From Roseiarcus sp963794655 (GTDB lineage Bacteria > Pseudomonadota > Alphaproteobacteria > Rhizobiales > Beijerinckiaceae): a DNA stretch of 64,000 bases. The notes under the pieces are model-generated. The model had not been told where the DNA came from. It made no database searches and saw nothing but the letters and a program-made list of their open reading frames with translations. Positions 52,351-63,117 of the stretch are shown here, piece by piece (the stretch's first letter is position 1; every line of letters starts with the position of its first letter). The DNA lies in the NCBI GenBank assembly GCA_963794655.1, contig CAWCEV010000008.1, positions 1,488,001 through 1,552,000 on the forward strand, read 5' to 3'. A program made the translations under genes and the position numbers.

Positions 52351-53502
52351 ATGACGATTTACCTGATACAAGGAGGCGACAACGGTAGAGCCGACGAGAT
52401 CGAGGGGAAACTCAAATCGGCAATTCCCGACCTCAGGCGCGTTCCCAGTCTTGAAGACATCGATGAAATAGCGATCGCAGGCGTGCAACAGTCCGCGGTT
52501 GTCTTGATCGCAGCACCCGAGATTGCAAACGTCGCCGATCTGATCGACGTCGTCAGCCGGCGCCCACGGAACCTCTTCTTCATCGTCATTGGCGGCGACA
52601 TTTCCGCCCGCGACTACAAGCGGCTCGTTCAGTCGGGAAACGCCGACTGGGTCCCCGAGGCCGGACTCGCGCAGGAAATTCTGGAAATACTCGGGCGCGT
52701 GAAAGCGCCGGCGCGAAGCGATCCCGCTGTTCAATCGCCGATCGTTGTTTCGTTTGTTCCCAGCGCAGGAGGCGTCGGCAACTCGACGCTCGCGATTGAA
52801 ACCGCGGTCCATCTTGTGAGGGGTAAGGGGGCAAAAGACGCCAAGGTGGCGCTCGTCGATCTCGACTTCCAGTCCAGCCACGTCTGCGACTACCTCGATA
52901 TCGCGCCCAAGTTTCAGCTCGACGAGATCGTCGCTGCGCCCGGGCGCCTGGACGATCAGTTGCTGAGCGCCTTCATTAGCCGCCATCCGAGCGGGCTCGA
53001 CGTCTTTGCCGCGAGCCGCAATCGATTTCGTACTCGCGATCCAGACCTCGAGTCGCTGTCCGCCTTGTTCGATCGCATGGCGGATCGCTATGTTTACATC
53101 ATTGTCGACCTGCCGCTTTCGATGCATTCATGGACAATCCCGCTGCTCGCGGCGTCGAAGGGCATTTTAGTCAGTGGACTCAACACGATCCCCGGCTTGC
53201 GGCAAATCGAGGAGACGCTTCGCGCCTTGCGCGCGGAGACCTCAGTCACCGCCGATAAACGAGCCGTGGTCAACCGATGCGACTTTGGCCTCCTCGGGAA
53301 AGTAGCTCGGAGCGATCACGTCGCGCGGATTCTCGGCGACGAAAAGCGCTTCTATGTGCGAAACTCGCGCGTCGCGCTTGATTGCGTGAACCTCGGCACG
53401 CCAATGACCATCGCCCATCCGTCGGATAAAGCGGTCAAGGACATTGCGGCAATTTCGGATTATTGCGTGGCGTTGAGATCCGCGGCGCCAAGGCGGCTTT
53501 AG
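52351..53502 (+). CDS. cpaE: Tad pilus localisation protein CpaE/TadZ
   Basis: This 383-residue protein has an N-terminal receiver-like domain (about 1-125) and a C-terminal MinD/ParA-type ATPase domain. The P-loop reads SAGGVGNSTLAIET: the signature lysine of the deviant Walker A is Ser and the second lysine is Asn, so ATP binding is probably altered, as in atypical TadZ proteins. Later ParA-like motifs remain (VALVDLDFQSSHVCDYLDI). TadZ/CpaE marks the pole for pilus assembly. A 164-base gap upstream suggests its own promoter, for cpaE-cpaF-tadB-tadC. Confidence 0.9.
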   Translation: MTIYLIQGGDNGRADEIEGKLKSAIPDLRRVPSLEDIDEIAIAGVQQSAVVLIAAPEIANVADLIDVVSRRPRNLFFIVIGGDISARDYKRLVQSGNADWVPEAGLAQEILEILGRVKAPARSDPAVQSPIVVSFVPSAGGVGNSTLAIETAVHLVRGKGAKDAKVALVDLDFQSSHVCDYLDIAPKFQLDEIVAAPGRLDDQLLSAFISRHPSGLDVFAASRNRFRTRDPDLESLSALFDRMADRYVYIIVDLPLSMHSWTIPLLAASKGILVSGLNTIPGLRQIEETLRALRAETSVTADKRAVVNRCDFGLLGKVARSDHVARILGDEKRFYVRNSRVALDCVNLGTPMTIAHPSDKAVKDIAAISDYCVALRSAAPRRL

Positions 53503-53557
53503 CGTCTGAGCTGTCTTGGCGACAGTTCGGTGATATGTCGGTCGATCGGACAATGCC

Positions 53558-54946
53558 ATGGGATTTCTTAGCAGTAAGAACGACGATGAAAGCGATCGGG
53601 GAGGAGGCCGGGATGCGCGTCCCGAGGCGCCGCCGGCGCAGAAGGACGACTTTTATGCCGATTTGATCGCCCGCCGGCCAGGATTGCTCGACGAGAAACT
53701 CAAGCTGCACGAACGCATTATTGATGAGTTCAATCTGACGGCGCTGGAAAAGATGCCGCCCGAGGAACTAGCGAAGCAAGTTCGAATTTATGTCGCCGAC
53801 CATGTCCGGCGCGAGAGTCTGTCCCTCAATCAAAGGGAGCTCGAGATATTCGCCAGCGAGATCATAGCTGAGATGACTGGCTATGGTCCGATCGAACCCT
53901 TGCTGAAGGATCCTACGGTCACCGACATTCTCATCAACACGCACAAGCGTTGCTACATCGAACGCTTCGGTCAGCTGCAAGAGACCAAGGTTCACTTCAA
54001 GGATGAAGCGCACCTCCTGCGCATCGTCAACCGGATCGTCTCGGCGATCGGGCGTCGGGTCGATGAATCGTCGCCCATGGTCGACGCTCGTTTGCGGGAC
54101 GGCTCGCGCGTCAATGTCGCGGTCCGGCCGATCGCAGTCGACGGCCCGCTGGTTTCAATTCGAAAGTTCGCCGAGCGGGTCCTTGACATGGATCGGTTGA
54201 TCGAAGTCGGAACTTTGCGGCCGGCGATCGCAGAGGTTCTTGCGGCTGCGGTTGCGGGCAAAGTGTCGACGATCATCGCGGGCGGCACCGGCAGCGGCAA
54301 GACGACGATGCTCAACGCGCTGTCCAATTTCATTCCTACCCGCGAGCGGCTCATCACGATCGAGGATGCCGCGGAACTGCAGCTCCAGCAGCCGCATGTC
54401 GGCCGCCTAGAGACTCGTCCGGCAAACATCGAAGGCAAGGGCGAGGTCCGGCAACGCGACCTTGTTCGCAACGCACTCAGAATGCGGCCCGATCGCATCA
54501 TAGTCGGCGAGTGTCGCGGCGAAGAGGCGTTCGACATGCTTCAAGCGATGAACACCGGTCACGAAGGTTCGATGACCACGATTCACGCCAACTCCCCTCG
54601 CGACGCGCTCAAGCGGCTTGAGCAAATGGTCGGCATGGCGGGAACGCCAATGACCCTCAGCGCCATTCGGAGCCAGATCGCCTCCGCGATAACTCTCGTG
54701 ATCCAGGTGCAGAGGCTTCCCGACGGCGCCCGCCGTTTGACCAGCGTAAGCGAAATCACCGGCATGGAGGGCGAAGTCATCCAGATGCATGAGATCTTCA
54801 AGTTCGTGAAGGATTTCACCGACGGCAAAGGAACATTGCACGGAAGTTTCAAGGCGACGGGGCTGCGCCCGCGCTTTCTATCCGACCTCAAGGCGTACGG
54901 GATCGAGGTCGCGACCAGTTGCTTCGACCCGGCGCGAAACCTGTGA
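53558..54946 (+). CDS. cpaF: Tad secretion ATPase CpaF/TadA
   Basis: This 462-residue hexameric motor powers Flp pilus extension and retraction. The N-terminal helical region (DEKLKLHERIIDEFNL) leads into the secretion-ATPase core: Walker A AGGTGSGKTTMLNAL near 260, the Asp box ITIEDAAELQLQQPHVGRLETRP, Walker B with GECRGEEAFDMLQAMNTGHEGSMTT and the His box TTIHANSPRDALKRLE. It lies 55 bases after cpaE and 10 before tadB. Confidence 0.97.
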   Translation: MGFLSSKNDDESDRGGGRDARPEAPPAQKDDFYADLIARRPGLLDEKLKLHERIIDEFNLTALEKMPPEELAKQVRIYVADHVRRESLSLNQRELEIFASEIIAEMTGYGPIEPLLKDPTVTDILINTHKRCYIERFGQLQETKVHFKDEAHLLRIVNRIVSAIGRRVDESSPMVDARLRDGSRVNVAVRPIAVDGPLVSIRKFAERVLDMDRLIEVGTLRPAIAEVLAAAVAGKVSTIIAGGTGSGKTTMLNALSNFIPTRERLITIEDAAELQLQQPHVGRLETRPANIEGKGEVRQRDLVRNALRMRPDRIIVGECRGEEAFDMLQAMNTGHEGSMTTIHANSPRDALKRLEQMVGMAGTPMTLSAIRSQIASAITLVIQVQRLPDGARRLTSVSEITGMEGEVIQMHEIFKFVKDFTDGKGTLHGSFKATGLRPRFLSDLKAYGIEVATSCFDPARNL

Positions 54947-54956
54947 ATCGGAAACG

Positions 54957-55895
54957 ATGAGCGATCTCTGGATCATCTGTTGCGTCGTCTTCGCTGCGGT
55001 CATTTTCGCGGTTCACGCTCTCTACTGGCTCATTGTCGGCGCCCGGCGCCGCAGCGCGACCATGAAGCGACGGCTGGCCTTGAGCGGTCGCGCGGCGAGT
55101 GAGCCCGTCGACCTTCTTCGCCAGGAGCGCGGGCTGGCAAATTTCGATGACCCGAGGCTCGCCGGGCTGAATGAGTTTTTGGCCCAGACGGGCGTGAAAA
55201 CTCCTCTGTTCGCGCTCGGTCTCTGGACAGTCTCGCTTGGAGCCGCGGTCGCTTTGGCGATGGCGCCGTTCCTGTCCCATCTGGGGGCGGCGGCGGGCGC
55301 AGTCATTGGACCCGCGGCTGTCGTCCTTTACTTATCGATCATTCGCCGAAGGCGGATCGATCGCTTCACTGCGCAACTGCCTGACGCGTTGAGCATCATC
55401 GTGCGCAGCTTGCGGATCGGCCATCCATTTGTAAGCGCGATTGGCCTTGCCGCCCGGGAGATGCGCGACCCGATCGCGAGCGAGCTGGCCATGACAGCGG
55501 AGGAAATCGGGTTTGGCCAGGATGTAACCACAGCAGTCGTCAACATGCATCGCCGGGTCGGCCAGGAGGATCTATTGTTCCTGGTCACGGCTGTGAGCGT
55601 ACAAAGCCAGACCGGCGGCAACCTCGCCGAGGTGCTCGCCCGGCTTGCGACATTGATGCGGCAGCGCAGCACCCTCGCGCTTAAAGTCAAGGCGTTAAGC
55701 GCCGAGGGGCGACTATCGGCCTGGTTCCTCACGGCCATGCCGTTCTTGCTTTACGGCGCCATTCGACTGCTTTCCAAAGATTATTTTGGCGAGCTGGCCG
55801 AGAGTCCGATCCTAGTTCCCGCTCTGGCTTACGCGTCGATATCGTTGGTTGCCTCAAACATAATCATCTATCGGATGGTCAACTTCAGGATCTAG
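54957..55895 (+). CDS. tadB: Tad platform protein TadB
   Basis: This 312-residue inner-membrane protein of the type II secretion F superfamily has an N-terminal membrane anchor. Two membrane segments follow at about 80-125, then the cytoplasmic four-helix GspF-like domain (QLPDALSIIVRSLRIGHPFVSAI through VQSQTGGNLAEVLARLATLMRQR), and two C-terminal membrane segments. It forms the platform with TadC on which CpaF acts. Ten bases separate it from tadC. Confidence 0.93.
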   Translation: MSDLWIICCVVFAAVIFAVHALYWLIVGARRRSATMKRRLALSGRAASEPVDLLRQERGLANFDDPRLAGLNEFLAQTGVKTPLFALGLWTVSLGAAVALAMAPFLSHLGAAAGAVIGPAAVVLYLSIIRRRRIDRFTAQLPDALSIIVRSLRIGHPFVSAIGLAAREMRDPIASELAMTAEEIGFGQDVTTAVVNMHRRVGQEDLLFLVTAVSVQSQTGGNLAEVLARLATLMRQRSTLALKVKALSAEGRLSAWFLTAMPFLLYGAIRLLSKDYFGELAESPILVPALAYASISLVASNIIIYRMVNFRI

Positions 55896-55904
55896 GCCGG
55901 TCCA

Positions 55905-56825
55905 ATGGACGTTTTGCTGATCGCGATCGCCTCAGCCGCATTCATGGCGGTCGCCGGGATTGCTTTCGCCATCGGTCAGCTGGTCACGAGCCGCAATCGC
56001 CTGCAGCGACGGTTGCCCGCCGTGGGCGCGAGGACGGAATCCCTGACGGGCGCCCCCGGCGACGGCATCGGCGCTTTGGTCACGCAGCATTTTACCGAGG
56101 ACCGTTTTCGAATTGGCCAAGGTTTCAGGCAAGAGCTGAGACTGAAGCTCGTACGATCGGGGTATTTCAGCCAGGACGCTGTCCGCTACTACGTTTTTGC
56201 CCGCGTATGCGCCGCGATCGCGACGCCCTCGATTGTGTTGTTGGCTTCCGCGTTGCTTCTGCAAAATCTTTCGACGCTCGAATTCGTGCTGGTTGCTGCG
56301 GCGTCTGCGGGAGTCGGGGTGCTCGGACCGGATGCCTATCTCTCTCATCGCCAATCCCAGCAGATAAGCGAGTACCGCCTCAATTTCCCGGACCTCTTGG
56401 ACCTGTTGACCGTTTGCGTGACCGCGGGCCTGACCGTGGAGGCCTCGTTCGAGCGAATCCGGGATCGCCTGGGCAAGCGAAGCCGAGCGCTTGGCCGCAA
56501 TATCGAGCTGATGGGCGCTGAGATGCGCGCCGGCAGAAGTTCCGTCGACGCCCTGGCCTCGTTCGCAGACCGACTCGGCTTGGATGAGGCTTCATCCTTC
56601 GTCGCCGTGCTGCGGCATTCCCTGGAGCTCGGCGGCGACGTCGCGACGACGCTGCGTGAATTCAGCGAAGACATGCGTTCCAAGAGAATGTTGCTGGCGG
56701 AAAAGAAGGCGAATGAACTGCCGGTCAAAATGGTCATCCCGCTGGCGTTGGGCATTTTTCCAGTAATCTTGATGATCGTTCTTCTTCCTGTTATTCTTAA
56801 ACTGTTGCGACTTATGGTCCCTTAA
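55905..56825 (+). CDS. tadC: Tad platform protein TadC
   Basis: This 306-residue paralogue of TadB has N-terminal membrane helices, then a GspF-like domain (NFPDLLDLLTVCVTAGLTVEASFERI through SFVAVLRHSLELGGDVATTLREFSEDMRSKRML), and a terminal pair of membrane helices ending LPVILKLLRLMVP. It is the last gene of the cpaE-tadC group; a 270-base gap separates it from tadD. Confidence 0.93.
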   Translation: MDVLLIAIASAAFMAVAGIAFAIGQLVTSRNRLQRRLPAVGARTESLTGAPGDGIGALVTQHFTEDRFRIGQGFRQELRLKLVRSGYFSQDAVRYYVFARVCAAIATPSIVLLASALLLQNLSTLEFVLVAAASAGVGVLGPDAYLSHRQSQQISEYRLNFPDLLDLLTVCVTAGLTVEASFERIRDRLGKRSRALGRNIELMGAEMRAGRSSVDALASFADRLGLDEASSFVAVLRHSLELGGDVATTLREFSEDMRSKRMLLAEKKANELPVKMVIPLALGIFPVILMIVLLPVILKLLRLMVP

Positions 56826-57095
56826 GGAAACCGGCCCTGCGGCCGCGTATCCATTCGAATCGTGACGGAGTCGAAAACCCGCTGCGCCGTTGCCCAGTCG
56901 CGAACGAAGGCGGCGGAGCGAGATTGCTGCGGCTAGCGGAAGGCGGCGGAGCTTGCTTGGTTTTTTCCGCCCTACTCCCATTGAAACGTCCCAATTCGTA
57001 CGAATAAGTCCCAGCGCGGCGGGCTCGGTTCGCCTCGAGCGATTTGGGCCGGCGGGCGGGGCGAAAGCCGGAATTTGGATAGACTCGTCACGAGT

Positions 57096-57677
57096 ATGCA
57101 GAGATCGAACAGAGCAGTTCATGTCCGCGTCGGCTTCGGGTCCGTGCGTCGGTTGATTCTATTGATGTGTCTGGCAGTGCTGGTCGCCGCGTGCGACCAG
57201 ACCGGGCTGACGCCGACGCCGGTCCCCAATCCGGCCACTGGCCAGAACCCGGGCGACGTCAAGTATTATCCCTCGGATCAGCCGGCCAGACTTGGCATCC
57301 AACGCTTTTACGAGGGCAATTTTGGCCTATCGCAGCAGTATTTCCAGGACGCGGTTGAGAAGTCGCCGAACGACGTGACCGCCTGGATCGGTTTGGCGGC
57401 GAGTTACGACCGATTGGGGCGATTCGACCTCGCCGATCAAGCTTACGCGTCCGCGGCCAAGCTCGAGGGCGTCACCGTCAGGCTTCTGAATAACGAAGGC
57501 TACTCCTTTATGCTCCGCGGCGATCTCAAAGCCGCGCGCGCCAGGTTTCAGTCGGCCCTGAAGCTCGACCCGAACAACCAGACAACGCTCAACAACATCA
57601 AGCTGCTCAATGACAGCACGAAGTTCATTGAGCGCGCTGCGAACGGCGAACCATGCGGTAGCGTCGACTGCCAGTGA
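57096..57677 (+). CDS. tadD: Tad pilotin-like TPR lipoprotein TadD
   Basis: This 193-residue protein has a lipobox (LAVLVAACDQ, lipidated Cys) and three or more TPR-like repeats (DAVEKSPNDVTAWIGLAASYD, RFDLADQAYASAAKLEGV, DLKAARARFQSALKLDPNN). In other Tad systems TadD helps secretin assembly in the outer membrane. The start at MQRSNRAV is chosen over a TTG seven codons upstream. A 12-base perfect palindrome, ATTCGTACGAAT, lies at 56994-57005 in the gap before it. Confidence 0.9.
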   Translation: MQRSNRAVHVRVGFGSVRRLILLMCLAVLVAACDQTGLTPTPVPNPATGQNPGDVKYYPSDQPARLGIQRFYEGNFGLSQQYFQDAVEKSPNDVTAWIGLAASYDRLGRFDLADQAYASAAKLEGVTVRLLNNEGYSFMLRGDLKAARARFQSALKLDPNNQTTLNNIKLLNDSTKFIERAANGEPCGSVDCQ

Positions 57678-57704
57678 TCCGCGCGAAGTCGGACAAATAT
57701 CCGT

Positions 57705-58328
57705 TCATTGAGGAGGGGGAACAATGAGTTGACCGTTCTCTCCTGTCATGCTGGGCACGAAAGCATTGTCTCCAGCCTCGGGCATTGGGCCGCCATCTCT
57801 GGGCATGCCGGGCGCGGAGGCTTCGTCTCCGGGCGCGCCGGGCGACAGGGCCTGTTCCTTGCTGGGTATTTCCTCAAAGGTTTCGCATCCGATCGTTCCG
57901 CAATGATATGAGGAAAAAGCGCCGAGTGTAGGATGATCATAGACGACGACCCGGTTGGTCGTGCTCTGCCGGACGACCACGACATCGAGGCTGCTGATCA
58001 CGCTGCCACGTTCGTCAATAAAATCAACATTCGTTCGCCCCAGATGCTGCGGAATAAGGACCGCGCTCTTGTCGGTTCGCAGGACCAGGTCGACAATTTC
58101 AGGATTTGTAATGGAGATCTTCCCGAATGGCCGCTCACTATGAATTGTCGTGGAGTACCCTTGCGTAAGTACAATTGGCTGTTTGGTCGGCTGCTCGATA
58201 GTCAGCGGCGAGCCCTCATTGCTGAAGCTTTGCGACGCCGATAAAAGAAAAGCTGCGAAAGACACCGCAACATATACTGATGGCCCACTTCTCCATCGGC
58301 AATCGTCCCGCGACCGTTGCTTGGTCAT
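57705..58328 (-). CDS. Exported orphan secretin-N-domain (CpaC N-terminal-like) protein
   Basis: This 207-residue protein has a signal region (VYVAVSFAAFLLSASQSFSNE). One domain follows, resembling the pilus-assembly N-terminal domain of CpaC (IVLTQGYSTTIHSERPFGKISITNPEIVDLVLR through GRTNVDFIDERGSVISSLDVVV). The tail has two cysteines (YHCGTIGCETF) and is Pro/Gly-rich. No secretin pore domain is present. It may cap or compete at the secretin, or act with another envelope machine. It lies opposite tadD and downstream of gapR. A start further upstream (58364 or 58418) is possible. Confidence 0.75.
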   Translation of the reverse strand: MTKQRSRDDCRWRSGPSVYVAVSFAAFLLSASQSFSNEGSPLTIEQPTKQPIVLTQGYSTTIHSERPFGKISITNPEIVDLVLRTDKSAVLIPQHLGRTNVDFIDERGSVISSLDVVVVRQSTTNRVVVYDHPTLGAFSSYHCGTIGCETFEEIPSKEQALSPGAPGDEASAPGMPRDGGPMPEAGDNAFVPSMTGENGQLIVPPPQ

Positions 58329-58434
58329 TACATCGTCCCGCCGTCGATTATCGCGCCCGTCCATACTGGCACGATCGCCGTCGATTGCAACCTGCGGCCC
58401 CGGCCGGCCAGCCGCCAAAGTCCGCGAAACGCGA

Positions 58435-58710
58435 TCAATTCATACCCAGCGCGGTCAGGTAGAGGTCGAGAATTGTCTCCTCTTCGATTCGGCTGTCGCG
58501 GTCCTGCTTTCTGATTGACACGATCTTTCGCATGATCTTGACGTCGAAACCGTTGGCTTTGGCCTCGCCGTAGACGTCCTTGATGTCGCCGGAGAGCGCC
58601 TTCTTCTCCTCTTCGAGCCGCTCGATCCGCTCGACGAACGCACGCAGATGGCCGGCGTTGACCTCGCTTGTCCCCGTCTTTGTCGTCTCGCTTGCTTTCG
58701 CCATATCCAT
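58435..58710 (-). CDS. gapR: GapR-family nucleoid-associated protein (DUF2312)
   Basis: This 91-residue protein with the DUF2312 core NAGHLRAFVERIERLEEEKKAL, then DIKDVYGEAKANGFDVKIMRKIV and RKQDRDSRIEEETILDLYL, matches Caulobacter GapR. There the protein binds overtwisted AT-rich DNA ahead of replication and transcription. Its presence is a strong alphaproteobacterial marker. GAGAG lies 7 bases before the ATG; a second in-frame ATG is two codons later. It is 57 bases downstream of the amidohydrolase gene. Confidence 0.93.
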   Translation of the reverse strand: MDMAKASETTKTGTSEVNAGHLRAFVERIERLEEEKKALSGDIKDVYGEAKANGFDVKIMRKIVSIRKQDRDSRIEEETILDLYLTALGMN

Positions 58711-58767
58711 TCCATGCTCTCGCGCGTTTGGTGAGCGGTCACGGATCGCGCCGAAGGTCGGTGCGCG

Positions 58768-59631
58768 TCAAGTTGAGCGCGCGGGTTTTCCCCGGCCATG
58801 CGCTCTGCTCCTTGTCCGGCTGCCCAGGTCGGCGGGCGTTCGCCTATTCCGCTCGGCGAGGATCGGCCGCAGCAGACGGGCCAGGCGCTGGGCCCAGGCA
58901 TGCGCCTGAGCCATGTCGGCGATCAGATCCTGCCGGATCTCGATCAGCGCGTTGGCCAATCCGCGCGATGTAGCAATCGCGTCGATCGTGTCGCCGGCAA
59001 GCGCTCCGTCATAAGGCTCATTGTCGCCGACCTCCTCGGCCGCGAGGTCCGGCTCGTCGGCCAGCGCTTCGATCAGCGGGTGCGGAAGCCGCCCGTCGGT
59101 GTCCCATAAGATCCCGACCTTCCACGGTCGCGCCGTCCCGCGCATGACCGCGGTGAAGGAATGGATCGAGACGATGGCCGGCGGCTCGCCGGTAGCAAGC
59201 ATCGCATCGGCCGTCGCCGCGATCTCGTCCCGGTAAGGCGCCCAGAACCGCGCGCCTCGGCGGGCGATCTCCGTGGCGTCGGCGGCGGCGTTTCCCGGCA
59301 CGATCGCGCCGTCGGAAAAGCGCATGACCAGGGTCGGATCGTCCAGGCCTCGATTGGGGTCGATGATCAGGCGCGAAAAGGTCGATAGCACCGCCGGCGC
59401 GCCGAGTTCGGCCGCAAGCGCGCGGGTCACGTCCGCGGCGCCAATGTCGTAGGCGATGTGCCGCTCGAGCGCCTCTGGCGGCAGTCCGAGCGTCCCGTAA
59501 CCGGGAGGGATGGCGTTGGCGGCGTGATCGCAGACGATCAGGGCTCCGGCATCGAGCGCGCCCGGGATCGCCTCGAAGGCGGTGAACGCCGCCTCCACGG
59601 GTTCGAAATCGACATGCGCTGCTCGGTCCAT
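58768..59631 (-). CDS. N-formylglutamate amidohydrolase family protein
   Basis: This 287-residue protein has the family motifs ALIVCDHAANAIPPGYGTLGL, STFSRLIIDPNRGLDDPTLVMRFSDG and a later IVSIHSFTAV segment with the metal-ligand histidines. Members hydrolyse N-formylglutamate in histidine degradation, but this stand-alone branch without hut genes has no proven substrate. The C-terminus ends in a basic tail (RTRSRAHGRGKPARS). The start at MDRAAHVDF has GAGGGCAAG upstream. It lies 32 bases downstream of the SDR gene. Confidence 0.85.
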   Translation of the reverse strand: MDRAAHVDFEPVEAAFTAFEAIPGALDAGALIVCDHAANAIPPGYGTLGLPPEALERHIAYDIGAADVTRALAAELGAPAVLSTFSRLIIDPNRGLDDPTLVMRFSDGAIVPGNAAADATEIARRGARFWAPYRDEIAATADAMLATGEPPAIVSIHSFTAVMRGTARPWKVGILWDTDGRLPHPLIEALADEPDLAAEEVGDNEPYDGALAGDTIDAIATSRGLANALIEIRQDLIADMAQAHAWAQRLARLLRPILAERNRRTPADLGSRTRSRAHGRGKPARST

Positions 59632-59663
59632 CGCTTGGTTCTTGCCCTCAGGGTTACGGGTCT

Positions 59664-60437
59664 TCAGCCGGCGATCGTCGCGCCGCCATCGACGACGATG
59701 ACCTGCCCGGTCGTGAACGAACCGGCCTTCGAGGCGAGGTAGACAGCTGCGCCGGCGATCTCGTCCGCTTCGCCGATCCGCCCGAGCGGCGTCGTCGCGG
59801 TCACCGCTTTCAGCGTCTCGGGGTTTTCCCATAAAGCGCGCGCGAAGTCGGTCCTGACAAGGCCCGGCGCGATGCAATTGACCCGCACATTGTGCCGTCC
59901 CCATTCGACCGCGAGATTGCGCGCGAGCTGAAGGTCGGCGGCCTTGGAGACATTATAGGCGCCGATCACCTTCGATCCCTTGAGGCCGCCGATCGACGAG
60001 ACGATGATGACCGAGCCGTCCTTGCGTTCGATCATGCCCGGCGCGGCCATCTGGATCAGCCAGTGATTGGCGAGCACGTTGTTGTCGAGGATCTTGCGGA
60101 ACTGATCGTCCGAGATGCCGGCGAGCGCGCCGTAATAGGGATTGGAAGCCGCGTTGCAGACGAGGATGTCGATCCGGCCAAAAGCGGCGATCGTCCCGTC
60201 GACCAGGCGCTGAAGCTCCTCCTTGGACGAGATGTTGGCGGCGATCGGCTTGGCCGCGTCGCGACCGAGCGTCCGATTGATGGCGGCTGCGGTCTCGGCG
60301 CAGGCGTCGGCCTTGCGCGACGAGATGACGACGCTCGCGCCATGTTCGGCGAGGCGTTCGGCGATCGCCCGCCCGATGCCGCGGGAGGAGCCGGTGACGA
60401 TCGCGACGCGGCCGCTGAGGTCGAACAGACTGGTCAA
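59664..60437 (-). CDS. Short-chain dehydrogenase/reductase
   Basis: This is a 257-residue classical SDR. The cofactor loop is VTGSSRGIGRAIAERL, NAASNP is the NNAG-equivalent, and the catalytic Ser sits in VSSIGG with Tyr-x3-Lys in GAYNVSKAAD. The C-terminal VIVVDGGATIAG is usual. The Arg in SSRKAD after beta 2 favours NADPH. It is the first gene of a probable SDR-amidohydrolase-gapR transcription unit. The substrate is unknown. Confidence 0.92.
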   Translation of the reverse strand: MTSLFDLSGRVAIVTGSSRGIGRAIAERLAEHGASVVISSRKADACAETAAAINRTLGRDAAKPIAANISSKEELQRLVDGTIAAFGRIDILVCNAASNPYYGALAGISDDQFRKILDNNVLANHWLIQMAAPGMIERKDGSVIIVSSIGGLKGSKVIGAYNVSKAADLQLARNLAVEWGRHNVRVNCIAPGLVRTDFARALWENPETLKAVTATTPLGRIGEADEIAGAAVYLASKAGSFTTGQVIVVDGGATIAG

Positions 60438-60631
60438 GGGTTTCCTCCCGGTCAGCGGGGCCGTTTCCAGGCCCTCAAAACTTAGCGAAATCGGGCAAAA
60501 TCACGCCAAGGCGGAGCAAAGGCCAGTCCAAGGAAAACCCTTGCATTGTCTTGAATCGGCTTCTCCGAATCCGGCCTTTTCAACGACTTGCGCCGACCCG
60601 CGCGGCCCTTTGTTTCTTTCGTCCCCATAAA

Positions 60632-60648
60632 AACATAACGGTTATGTT
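60632..60648. promoter_or_regulatory. Perfect 17-bp palindrome, probable operator
   Basis: AACATAACGGTTATGTT is a perfect inverted repeat of 8-bp arms around one G. It is embedded in AT-rich sequence 230 bases upstream of the dehydrogenase start and about 195 from the SDR start. The size and symmetry suit a dimeric repressor such as a TetR- or GntR-type protein; no such regulator is in the window. Confidence 0.6.
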
Positions 60649-60709
60649 GATAGTATGCGCCAGCTCCGGCGGCGTGAGGCGCAGCGTTGTCCGTGGGCTG
60701 TCGGTGAGC

Positions 60710-60729
60710 GTGATCATGGCGGTGATCAC
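60710..60729. promoter_or_regulatory. Second inverted repeat upstream of the PQQ-dehydrogenase gene
   Basis: GTGATCA, six bases, TGATCAC: perfect 7-bp arms spaced like a CRP/FNR-type site (arms one helical turn apart). It differs from both the CRP and FNR consensus, so the binder is unknown. Confidence 0.45.
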
Positions 60730-60877
60730 ACTAGCACGAGCTTCGATTTTCCGGAAGCGATTGCTCGAAAATCCACAAAGCCGGATCGCGGGCCCGTTGC
60801 GGCGGACTTTGCCGACGGACGCCATTCCGCGCCAGGGCGGAATGCTCTAAAAATCCGCCTGGGGAATGGAGCGCGTT

Positions 60878-63016
<2,139 letters not shown>

Positions 63017-63117
63017 GCGAAGGGCCGGGCCGCGGACGTCCTTGCGGAGGCGCCGCATCTGGAGCAGATTCGCGCAGGCGGCGAAGCTCGAGCATGAAGC
63101 CGGAACGGGAGGAACGC

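Larger units (their letters stand above)
60438..60877. other. Divergent control region of the PQQ-dehydrogenase gene
   Basis: Four hundred and forty bases between the SDR and dehydrogenase starts contain no convincing gene but two perfect inverted repeats, listed separately. An AT-rich patch at 60610-60660 is the likeliest promoter location. Confidence 0.5.
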
